In this document: piece after piece, positions 42,001 through 49,344 of the stretch | Layout: each line of letters begins with the position of its first letter | Position numbering within the stretch: the first letter of the stretch is position 1 | From: Ensifer sp. LCM 4579 | GTDB taxonomy: Bacteria > Pseudomonadota > Alphaproteobacteria > Rhizobiales > Rhizobiaceae | DNA length: 64,000 nucleotides | Reading direction: 5' to 3' | Assembly: GCF_001854885.1 (NCBI RefSeq) | Contig: NZ_MDDV01000017.1 | Coordinates: forward strand, 442 to 64,441 | Made by a program: the position numbers and the translations under genes | Notes under the pieces: model-generated | The model's database searches: none | What the model was told of the DNA's origin: nothing | Seen by the model: only the letters and a program-made list of their open reading frames with translations

Positions 42001-42828
42001 ATGATCTACAACACAATACTGGTACACCTTGGCATCCACGACGGCGCAGCACCGCAGTTGAAGTTCGCCCGTGAGCTCGCCTCCCGCTTCGACGCGAATC
42101 TGATCGGCTTCGCCGCGGGCGATGTCCATCCGATCACCGCGCCGCCACCGGGCGTGATCATGGATGACGAGTTCCTTCGCCTCGAGACGAGGGAGATCGA
42201 GCGGCGGCTGGAGGCGCTCAAGGCCGAGTTCGAGGCCGACAGTGAGCGGGAAGGCGGCGGTTCACTCCGCACCGCGGTGGGCGATCCGACTCGGGAACTG
42301 GCCATCGCCGCACGGGCGGCGGATCTCGTCGTTGCCGTACTGGGCCGTGGAAGTGGCGAATACGACGGCCGTGACGCCGTCGATCTCGGTGAGCTGATTC
42401 ACTCCGCCGGCCGGCCGGTTCTCATCCCGCGGGACGATCTCGAACCATTACGGGCCAACAGCGTCGTCGTCGCGTGGAAGGATGCCCGCGAGGCGAGACG
42501 CGCAGTCGTGGATGCGATGCCATTCCTCGTCCATGCGCGCGAAGTCCTCGTTGCCACGATTGCCGACCGCGAGCAGGATTTGGCGAGGGCCAGTGCCGCC
42601 GATGTGGTCCGATACCTGGTCAACCACGGAGCAAGAGCCCGTGCGGAAGTCTTCAGTCCCGGCGATCGCCAGGATGGCGAGTCCTTGGCGGACATTTCCA
42701 GGCAGAATGGAGCGGATCTCATCGTATCCGGAGCCTATGGACACACCAGGTTTCGCGAATGGCTATTGGGAGGCGTGACCCGTTCGCTGCTCAAGGAAGG
42801 AACTCTGCATCGCCTCATGTCCGCTTGA
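42001..42828 (+). CDS. Tandem universal stress protein (two UspA domains)
   Basis: The 275-residue protein has two UspA folds. The first begins IYNTILVHLGIHDGAAPQLKFA and the second ends with SGAYGHTRFREWLLGGVTRSLL, the nucleotide-binding signature. It is a paralogue of the 35912 gene. GAGGT precedes the ATG. The single-domain APH-like kinase follows 66 bases downstream on the same strand and is probably co-transcribed from the same anaerobox promoter. Confidence 0.9.
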   Translation: MIYNTILVHLGIHDGAAPQLKFARELASRFDANLIGFAAGDVHPITAPPPGVIMDDEFLRLETREIERRLEALKAEFEADSEREGGGSLRTAVGDPTRELAIAARAADLVVAVLGRGSGEYDGRDAVDLGELIHSAGRPVLIPRDDLEPLRANSVVVAWKDAREARRAVVDAMPFLVHAREVLVATIADREQDLARASAADVVRYLVNHGARARAEVFSPGDRQDGESLADISRQNGADLIVSGAYGHTRFREWLLGGVTRSLLKEGTLHRLMSA

Positions 42829-42894
42829 GGTGCCGATGGCGAGTGAACGATGTGGCGTGCCGAGCGTTGAGCCATGGGAAGCAGGACTGGAGCG

Positions 42895-43944
42895 ATGACG
42901 GCACTGGGCGCCAAAGTGCAATTCCTCGCCGACCCGGCGTCCTATCCCGACCCTCCGGGCAGGATCATGGCGAAGGAAACCCATATGTCCTGGGTTTTCA
43001 TCGCCGATCGCTGGGTGCTGAAGCTGAAAAAGCCGGTAAAGCGAGCCTATCTGGATTTCAGCACGATCGCAGCACGAGAATTCTATTGTAACGAGGAACT
43101 CCGGCTGAACCGGCGGCTGGCCCAAGATACCTATCTTGCCGTTAGACCGCTTTACTGCAGCGAAGACGGCTATCTGACATTCAAACAGGCTGAGCGGGTT
43201 GCCGATTGGCTCGTCGAGATGCGGCGGCTTCCGACCGACGAGATGCTGGACGCTCGCATTGGGGCGAGCCGGATTGCGCCCGACGAGATTGCCGGCATTG
43301 CCGACCGGCTTGCCCACTTCTATCGTGACCGCACCCCGGAAATCGCCGGCGGCCCGGCGTATATCCGACATCTCCTCGAAGAACATGAGATCAACCGGGA
43401 GATGCTCCTGCGCCCGGAATTCGATCTGGCGACAGCCGGAATCGAACCGCTGATCGCATGGGTCGGCGCGGGGCTCAGTGACATGCGCAGCCTGATAGAG
43501 GCGCGCATAGCGCAAGGTCGGATCGTCGAAGGGCATGGGGACCTTAGACCGGAGCATGTCTGCCTCATCGACCCGCCCCAGGTCATCGACTGTCTCGAGT
43601 TCAATCGCGCTATGCGGATCATCGATCCCTATGACGAGATGAACTATCTGGGGCTCGAATGCGAGGTGCTGGGAGCCGGTTGGATCACGCCACTGCTTCT
43701 GTCCGCGCTCGACAAAGTCCTTGGCGAACGACCGGACGATCGCCTGATCGCTCTTTACGGCGGATTTCGTGCCTTGCTGAGGGCAAGGCTTTGTCTCGTT
43801 CACCTGCTGGAGCACCCGGTACGCAAACCGGAGAAGTGGCGGCCTTTGGCGCTTGCCTATCTCAATGCCGCGCGGCAACGCATGTTATACCAAGTCTCGA
43901 TGATAGGAACCGATAGGACCGGCTCGATCGGGCTGTCTGGCTAG
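42895..43944 (+). CDS. Aminoglycoside-phosphotransferase-like kinase (single-domain paralogue)
   Basis: The 349-residue protein is related over its length to the N-terminal part of the 20178 protein: VLKLKKPVKRAYLDFST against ALKMKRAVKLPYVDFST, and HGDLRPEHVCLIDPPQVIDCLEFNRAM against HGDLHLRNICLIDGEPRLFDCIEFND. The P-loop domain is missing here. The catalytic Asp of HGDL and the metal-binding Asp of DCLEFN are present, so kinase activity on an unknown small molecule is likely. The ATG at 42895 is chosen because it aligns with the start of the paralogue; an ATG at 42874 is also in frame. Its last 20 codons form one arm of an inverted repeat. Confidence 0.8.
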   Translation: MTALGAKVQFLADPASYPDPPGRIMAKETHMSWVFIADRWVLKLKKPVKRAYLDFSTIAAREFYCNEELRLNRRLAQDTYLAVRPLYCSEDGYLTFKQAERVADWLVEMRRLPTDEMLDARIGASRIAPDEIAGIADRLAHFYRDRTPEIAGGPAYIRHLLEEHEINREMLLRPEFDLATAGIEPLIAWVGAGLSDMRSLIEARIAQGRIVEGHGDLRPEHVCLIDPPQVIDCLEFNRAMRIIDPYDEMNYLGLECEVLGAGWITPLLLSALDKVLGERPDDRLIALYGGFRALLRARLCLVHLLEHPVRKPEKWRPLALAYLNAARQRMLYQVSMIGTDRTGSIGLSG

Positions 43945-44049
43945 GAGAGGCGCGCAGGACGATGCAATAGCATCGCTCCGCGCACCGCGGCTAGCCCACA
44001 ATGAGCCATAGGCCATCCTATCGCTTCCTATCATCGAGATTTGGTATTA
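43885..44049. repeat. 34-bp inverted repeats flanking the convergent gene ends
   Basis: Arms at 43885-43918 and 44016-44049 are reverse complements with about three mismatches; the core TCGATGATAGGAACCGATAGGA (43897-43918) differs from its partner at one base. They enclose 97 bases. The left arm encodes the C terminus of the kinase and the right arm ends exactly in the stop codon of the PRPP synthetase on the other strand. It could be a miniature mobile element or a very long bidirectional terminator. Confidence 0.65.
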
Positions 44050-45036
44050 CTCATCGTCGCCTAGAAGCGCGGAGATCGAGCCGCCATCGGCGAGCCGGAG
44101 TATCGCCTCGGCAAAAAGCGGAGCGCTTGGGATCACCTCGACAGAGGATTGAAGGATGTCTCGCTCAAGCGGGAAGGGAGCCACGGAATCGGTCACGATG
44201 GTCCTTTCGATCGCGGGATGCGCGAGGGCCGCCTCGGCGCCCTTGCCGAAGAGCCCGTGCGTCACAACGGCGTAAACGGCCTTGGCACCCCGCTGCCGAC
44301 ACGCTTCAGCAGCCCTCAACATCGTGCCGCCGGTGCTGATCATATCGTCCACGATGAAGACGTTCGCGTTCTCGACCTCTCCGGCAAAGAGTTCGCCGGA
44401 AACAATGCCTCGGCTGCGGCGCTTTTCGAGAAGGCCGAACAGCGCAGCCTTGCCGGAAGCGCGTTCATACGCCTCCTTCAGCAGTTGCGCGCGCTTAACG
44501 CCACCGCTGTCGGGAGAGAAAATCGCAACCGGCCCTTCGGGGACCTTTTGCGAGATATGTGAGGCGAACATACCCTTTGCACTCAGATGTAAGGTGCGGC
44601 AGCGGAAAGCGTTCTGAAAGGCCGCGATGTTGTGTACGTCGAATGCCACGAGCTGATCGGTGCCGACGGCCTCGAAGAGTTCAGCCACATAGCCCGTCGT
44701 CACGGGATCACGCGCCTTGGTTTGCCGGTCCTTGCGCGCATAGGCAAGGTACGGGACGACAGCGGTAACCCGCGAGGCGCCGTTTTCGCGGCAGGCGGCA
44801 ATGAAGAAAAGCAGCTTCAGGAGCTTGTCATTGGCCGAACCATCCCTGTTGCCGTTGAGCGCATGGATGACGAAGACATCCTCCCCCCGCACGCTGACGA
44901 GCGGACGCGCCTTGTGTTCGCCATCCTCGAAATCGCGTTCCTCGTGCGCCGCCAGGGCAACCCCGGCGTTCGCGGCGATTTCCTGTCCGAGAGGTCTCGT
45001 TCCGTTCAGTGCAAAGATGCGCATGGGCAATACCAT
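44047..45036 (-). CDS. Ribose-phosphate pyrophosphokinase (PRPP synthetase) paralogue
   Basis: The 329-residue protein has RIFALNGTRPLGQEIA at the start, LVSVRGEDVFVIHAL, YLAYARKDRQTKARDPVT near 105 as the catalytic flexible-loop region, and the PRPP-binding loop VFIVDDMISTGGTMLRAAEA near 228. It should make PRPP from ribose 5-phosphate and ATP. The usual FSDGE motif is altered (RDFEDGEHKARP), so this is a divergent, probably accessory, copy. Starts at 45036 and 45024 are both possible. Anaeroboxes at 45060 and 45101 lie upstream. Confidence 0.87.
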   Translation of the reverse strand: MVLPMRIFALNGTRPLGQEIAANAGVALAAHEERDFEDGEHKARPLVSVRGEDVFVIHALNGNRDGSANDKLLKLLFFIAACRENGASRVTAVVPYLAYARKDRQTKARDPVTTGYVAELFEAVGTDQLVAFDVHNIAAFQNAFRCRTLHLSAKGMFASHISQKVPEGPVAIFSPDSGGVKRAQLLKEAYERASGKAALFGLLEKRRSRGIVSGELFAGEVENANVFIVDDMISTGGTMLRAAEACRQRGAKAVYAVVTHGLFGKGAEAALAHPAIERTIVTDSVAPFPLERDILQSSVEVIPSAPLFAEAILRLADGGSISALLGDDE

Positions 45037-45059
45037 TATACAGAGGTCCCACGCGTTCC

Positions 45060-45073
45060 TTGACCGTGGTCAA
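45060..45073. promoter_or_regulatory. FNR/FixK-type anaerobox between prs-like and CBS genes
   Basis: TTGAC-CGTG-GTCAA fits the consensus. It lies in the 136-base divergent gap together with the box at 45101-45114; which box serves which direction cannot be decided from spacing alone. Confidence 0.6.
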
Positions 45074-45100
45074 TGGCGCATGGGCAGCCGAACCTCGCGA

Positions 45101-45114
45101 TTGACCCGCGTCAA
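45101..45114. promoter_or_regulatory. FNR/FixK-type anaerobox between prs-like and CBS genes
   Basis: TTGAC-CCGC-GTCAA fits the consensus. Centred at 45107.5 it predicts a plus-strand start near 45149, 24 bases before the CBS gene, or a minus-strand start near 45066, 30 bases before the PRPP synthetase ATG at 45036. Confidence 0.7.
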
Positions 45115-45172
45115 TCCTGATTTGCTCAGGGCGACTATACTGGAAACGTCGATCTGGCGCGGGAGTTGCAAA

Positions 45173-45832
45173 ATGATGCAGGCAAAGGATTTCATGACCC
45201 GTGGAGTCATCAGCATAAGCCCCGAGCACAGCATCAGCCATGCCGCGCGCATCATGCTCGAAAACCACATTAGCGGTCTGCTCGTTCGAGACGATGAAGG
45301 CAAGCTACTTGGCGTCCTGTCGGAGGGTGACCTCCTGCGACGCGCCGAACTGGGGGCGGCGGCGTGGAGGAGTTCGACGGAAAAACTGCATGTCCCTGCA
45401 GAGAGTTTCACCAAGAGCCACAGCTGGCGGGTCGGCGATGTCATGACGCGGAAGCTCATCACGGTCGACGGGGACACGCCGCTTGACCGCGTCGCCGCCA
45501 TCATGGCGGCCAATGAAGTCAACCGTGTCCCTGTCATGCAAGGCGACGGAGTCGTCGGCATCGTCACGCGTAGCGACATCCTGAGGGCGGTGGCCACATC
45601 CGTGCCGGATGTGGCGGCGACCGGGGACCAGGCGAAGCGGCGCGCGGTTCTCACGCGGCTGACAAGCGATCTCGGACTTGATCGGGAGAACATAGACGTC
45701 ACCGTCGAGGATGGTATCGTCTGCCTATGGGGCGAGGTCGAGAGCGAGGCAAAGCGCGAGGCAGCCCGGGTCGTGGCCGAGATTGGCGGTGTCGGTTGCG
45801 TCAAGAACAGGCTTCGCGTTGTATCGAGTTGA
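45173..45832 (+). CDS. CBS-CBS-BON domain protein
   Basis: The 219-residue protein starts at ATG 45173 after GGGAG. It contains two CBS domains (about 4-62 and 88-142, with NHISGLLVRDDEGKLLGVLSEGDLL and NEVNRVPVMQGDGVVGIVTRSDIL), then a BON domain (about 150-217, IDVTVEDGIVCLWGEVESEAKREAA). CBS pairs usually bind adenine nucleotides; BON domains contact membranes or polymers. No signal peptide or kinase domain is present. It heads a two-gene unit with the pfkB gene 9 bases downstream, so it may respond to energy charge. Confidence 0.9.
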   Translation: MMQAKDFMTRGVISISPEHSISHAARIMLENHISGLLVRDDEGKLLGVLSEGDLLRRAELGAAAWRSSTEKLHVPAESFTKSHSWRVGDVMTRKLITVDGDTPLDRVAAIMAANEVNRVPVMQGDGVVGIVTRSDILRAVATSVPDVAATGDQAKRRAVLTRLTSDLGLDRENIDVTVEDGIVCLWGEVESEAKREAARVVAEIGGVGCVKNRLRVVSS

Positions 45833-45841
45833 GGACATTCG

Positions 45842-46786
45842 ATGACGGAAACCAGACCGAAGTCCGCACTGGCGATCGCGCTGAACCCGACCATCGACGT
45901 CTCGAGCGAAGTCGACCGCGTGCAGCCGACCCGCAAGATGCGGACGCGCAACGAGCGCCGCCAGGCCGGCGGTGGCGGCGTGAACGTGGCGCGAGTCATT
46001 GCCGAACTCGGCGGGCGACCCGAACTCCTGATCCTCACCGGTGGCGCAACGGGTGCAATGCTCGAGGACTGGCTGAGGAAGCTGCCGATCGATCTGCACG
46101 TCGTGCCGATCGCCGAATCCACGAGAATTGCCTTTATGGTGCAGGAGAAGGAGAGCGGCTTCGAGTATCGCTTTGTTCCCGAAGGGCCGGAAGTGTCGAG
46201 GGAGAACCTTGCGGATGCCCTGGAGATCGTCAAGCGCTTCGACGGCGACTTCGTCGTCGCGAGCGGCAGCCTGCCTCGAGGGGCGCCGGAAGACACCTAC
46301 GCGCGGATGGCCGAAGCGGCGGCTGCAAACGGCGCCAAGGTTCTCTTGGATTGTCCGGGATCGATCTTGCGGGAGACCTTGGGCAGGGCTCCCATTCTGC
46401 TGGTGAAGCCGAGCATCGGCGAGTTGGAGACGCTGGTCGGCCGCCGTCTCAACGAACACGGCGTCGGCGAAGCGGCGGCGACGCTGGTGAAGAATGGCGC
46501 CGCCGAATATGTCGCGGTCACCATGGGGCGCGAGGGTGCCTGGCTCGCCGGTCCGAACGGAATCCTGCGCGTGCCGTCGAAACACGTCGTCGTCCAATCC
46601 GCCGTCGGGGCCGGCGACAGCTTCGTCGGGGCGGTGGTCTGGTTCCTGATGCAGGGCAGACCGATGGAAGATGCGTTCCGCTTCGGGGTGGCCGCGGGTG
46701 CGGCCGCTGCGATGACGCCCGGCACTGAGCTTTGCAGACGCGACGATGTGTTCGCCATCTACGAAGCCGAGGCAGGGCGTTCTTGA
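45842..46786 (+). CDS. PfkB-family 6-phosphofructokinase-like sugar kinase
   Basis: The 314-residue protein has the PfkB pattern: AIALNPTIDVSSEVDR and the GGGGVNVARVIAELGG signature near residue 43, KPSIGELETLVGR near 188, and the catalytic VGAGDSFVGAVVWF near 254 (Asp of GAGDS is the base). These fit phosphofructokinase-2/1-phosphofructokinase/tagatose-6-phosphate kinase. Rhizobia mostly use the Entner-Doudoroff route and lack the ordinary Pfk, so its substrate deserves testing. It is translated with the CBS-BON gene. Confidence 0.87.
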   Translation: MTETRPKSALAIALNPTIDVSSEVDRVQPTRKMRTRNERRQAGGGGVNVARVIAELGGRPELLILTGGATGAMLEDWLRKLPIDLHVVPIAESTRIAFMVQEKESGFEYRFVPEGPEVSRENLADALEIVKRFDGDFVVASGSLPRGAPEDTYARMAEAAAANGAKVLLDCPGSILRETLGRAPILLVKPSIGELETLVGRRLNEHGVGEAAATLVKNGAAEYVAVTMGREGAWLAGPNGILRVPSKHVVVQSAVGAGDSFVGAVVWFLMQGRPMEDAFRFGVAAGAAAAMTPGTELCRRDDVFAIYEAEAGRS

Positions 46787-46840
46787 TCGCCTGCGATGGA
46801 AGGCGAACGGTCTGTTGTACCATCCGCGGGCGCATTCCTC

Positions 46841-49171
46841 TCAGCCGTCCTCGAGCATCCGATAGATTTCCTGCTCCTGGGCGAAATGCAGCCGTGTGAT
46901 CGCTTCGAGGCCGTGCAGCAGCCGCTGGATTTCGTAGCGTTGCGTGGGGCTTGGCCCGTCCTCGCCGAGTGTCTTGCGAAGCGAAGCCAGGCTGTGTACC
47001 CGCCGCCGGATCTCCATATGCGTCCGACTCATGCCCGCAAGCGCATCCGGCGTATCCGCGCTTCCACGCAGCCTCGGATAAAGCTCTTCGTCGTCCTGCC
47101 GCTCGTGCTGAAGGAGACGTTGCCTGAGCAACACGTCTAAATCCGCAAGCTGCCGGCGGAATTCAGGTCCCGGCAAATGCCCGACTCGTTCGGCCGTGTG
47201 GCGGATTTCGTCGACAACGTCGATCAAGCCACGATGCTCCTCTTCCAAACGCAGGAGCTCCGCATGCGGCAGTCGCGGTCGTTTTCTCCAGCCCTGCACC
47301 GGCCCTGCAAGGGCGCGCAAGGCATTGAGGATCGCCACCACGTCGATGAGTTCCTGCAAGAGAGCGCCTTGGACCGGGGCCAGGTAGCCGAGTGCCGCGG
47401 CGATCATGCCGGCAATAGACAGGCCCATGCCGGCATAGACGCTCTGAAGGGCGATGCGGTGCGAGCGCCGGGCGATCCGGATCGCGCTGACGAGGCGGTC
47501 GAGCCTGTCCACGAGAATGACGACGTCGGCCGCTTCGGAGGACGCAGCGGCGCCGCGCGCACTCATCGCCACCCCGATATCGGCGGCGGCGAGCGCCGGC
47601 GCGTCGTTCACGCCGTCGCCCACCATCATGACCGGTCTCCCCGCGGCCTTTTCGGCCTCGACGATCCGGGTCTTGTCCTCCGGGGTCAATTCGGCCATCA
47701 CACTGTCGACGTGGAGGAAGGATGCGAGGATATCGGCCATCTCCGCGCGATCGCCGGTAGCGAGCACGATACGCCGGGCCCCAGCCTCGCGCAGATGCCG
47801 GAGTACCGAGCCCGCCTCGGGCCTGACCTCGTCCGCCAACAGGAACGCGCCTGCCAAGGACCTGTCCACGGCCACGAGAACGGCGACGAAACCGTCTCTT
47901 GCGATCCATTCCCGGATCTCTCGAGAAAAGCCGCTCGCCTCGACACGCGCGCTCACGAAGTCCCAGCCTCCGACAGCGATCTCGTGACCTTCTACGCAGC
48001 CTGTCACTCCGGCTCCCGCCGTTTCGCGCGAACCGGAGAGTGTGGAGAGTTCAAGTCCGCGTTCGCGCGCCGCCGCGACGAGCGCCCGGGCGATGACATG
48101 GTGGGAGCCCTGGTCCAGCGACGCTGCAAGGCGCAGTACCTCGATCGGATCGAGGTCGCCGCGGCATCTCGCATCGATCAGCCCGGCCCGGCCGTCGGTG
48201 ATCGTGCCCGTCTTGTCCAGAATCACCGTTTTCGTATTGGCAAGCATCTCCAGGGCGCCGCCACCTTTCACGAGTACGCCCTTGCCGGCGCAGCGCGACA
48301 CGCCCGAGATGATCGCCACCGGCACGGCAAGGATCAACGGGCAGGGCGTGGCGACAACGAGGACGGCGAGCGCCCGGATCGCGTCCCCGGATGCCGCCCA
48401 GGCCCCGCCGGCAAGCAGCAGCGTGATGGACAGAAATACAAGCGCGTAGCGGTCCGCGAGGCGCGCCATCGGTGCCTTGGCGGCCTTTGCCGCCTCGACC
48501 AGTCTCGCAATCGCGGCGTAGGTGCTCTCGGCTGCCGTGTGCGATGCAGTCATTTGGAAGGCATCGCCGGCATTCGTCGTGCCGCTCAGCACCGGTTCGC
48601 CGGACCGCCGGCGGACTGGCAGGGCCTCTCCGGTCAGAGCCGACTCGTCGATGACGGCGACATTGCCGTCCTCCACATTTCCGTCCACCGCCACCACCTC
48701 TCCTGCACGCACCAGGATGCGATTGCCGGCTGCCAGCGCGCCGACGGGCACCTCCTCCCATTGCCCTTGCGCAAAGCGCATGGCGGTGCGCGGCGCCCGA
48801 TCGAGCAGAGCAGTAAGCTCGCGCCGCGCCCGCCGCTGCGCGAAGTCCTCCAACGCCTGCCCGCCCGTGAACATTAGCGCGACGATGCTGCCGGTCAGGT
48901 ATTCTCCAAGGAGAAGCGCGCCCGCCATCGCGAGTGCGGCGATGATGTCGAGCCCGAATTCCCTTTTGCCGAGGCTGATCGCGATCTCGGTGATGAGGCT
49001 CGCCAGCACAACTGCGGTGCCCGCAGCCCAGGCGACTGCGCCGACCTCGGGCCGGCCGGCGAACCAGGCGGCGCCGCCCGTCAGCAGCGCCGAAGCGATC
49101 AGCGCGAGGAGAAGGCGCCTGCCCAATTCCTCTCCCTGCGAAATCAGTTTGGAAAAGCGGTTCGGCCTCAA
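46841..49171 (-). CDS. Nia-like P1B-5 metal-transporting ATPase with C-terminal hemerythrin domain
   Basis: The 776-residue inner-membrane P-type ATPase has the transmembrane metal motif TPC (residues 275-277), phosphorylation site DKTGT (Asp319), GDGVNDAPA near 519 and no N-terminal heavy-metal-binding domain. After residue 635 a hemerythrin-like four-helix domain follows, with His646, His689-Glu, His718-Met-Glu and His762 as candidate di-iron ligands. TPC plus a hemerythrin tail defines the P1B-5 group; S. meliloti Nia exports Ni and Fe. The TTG at 49171 is chosen because AAAGGAG lies 5 bases upstream and a variant anaerobox at 49221-49234 fits this start; a longer in-frame TTG at 49234 overlaps the box. 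Confidence 0.88.
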   Translation of the reverse strand: MRPNRFSKLISQGEELGRRLLLALIASALLTGGAAWFAGRPEVGAVAWAAGTAVVLASLITEIAISLGKREFGLDIIAALAMAGALLLGEYLTGSIVALMFTGGQALEDFAQRRARRELTALLDRAPRTAMRFAQGQWEEVPVGALAAGNRILVRAGEVVAVDGNVEDGNVAVIDESALTGEALPVRRRSGEPVLSGTTNAGDAFQMTASHTAAESTYAAIARLVEAAKAAKAPMARLADRYALVFLSITLLLAGGAWAASGDAIRALAVLVVATPCPLILAVPVAIISGVSRCAGKGVLVKGGGALEMLANTKTVILDKTGTITDGRAGLIDARCRGDLDPIEVLRLAASLDQGSHHVIARALVAAARERGLELSTLSGSRETAGAGVTGCVEGHEIAVGGWDFVSARVEASGFSREIREWIARDGFVAVLVAVDRSLAGAFLLADEVRPEAGSVLRHLREAGARRIVLATGDRAEMADILASFLHVDSVMAELTPEDKTRIVEAEKAAGRPVMMVGDGVNDAPALAAADIGVAMSARGAAASSEAADVVILVDRLDRLVSAIRIARRSHRIALQSVYAGMGLSIAGMIAAALGYLAPVQGALLQELIDVVAILNALRALAGPVQGWRKRPRLPHAELLRLEEEHRGLIDVVDEIRHTAERVGHLPGPEFRRQLADLDVLLRQRLLQHERQDDEELYPRLRGSADTPDALAGMSRTHMEIRRRVHSLASLRKTLGEDGPSPTQRYEIQRLLHGLEAITRLHFAQEQEIYRMLEDG

Positions 49172-49220
49172 GTTTTCTCCTTTGCGGTGGACAAGAATAT
49201 GCGAGGCGCCTTCCGGCGCC

Positions 49221-49234
49221 TTGACCCTGCGCAA
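49221..49234 (-). promoter_or_regulatory. Variant FNR/FixK box upstream of the Nia-like ATPase
   Basis: TTGAC-CCTG-CGCAA shares its CGCAA half with the box at 24461-24474. The centre at 49227.5 predicts a start near 49186, giving a 15-base leader that contains the AAAGGAG ribosome-binding site before the TTG at 49171. Confidence 0.5.
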
Positions 49235-49344
49235 GTCGCCTGCAAGCGCGCTTTTTAGGTCGCCAGGTCGGGTAATCGCTCAAATTGTCGTGAGCCAGGC
49301 GCCCACCGCATGACTGTGCAGCGCTTTGGCTCTAGGTCGTGGGC

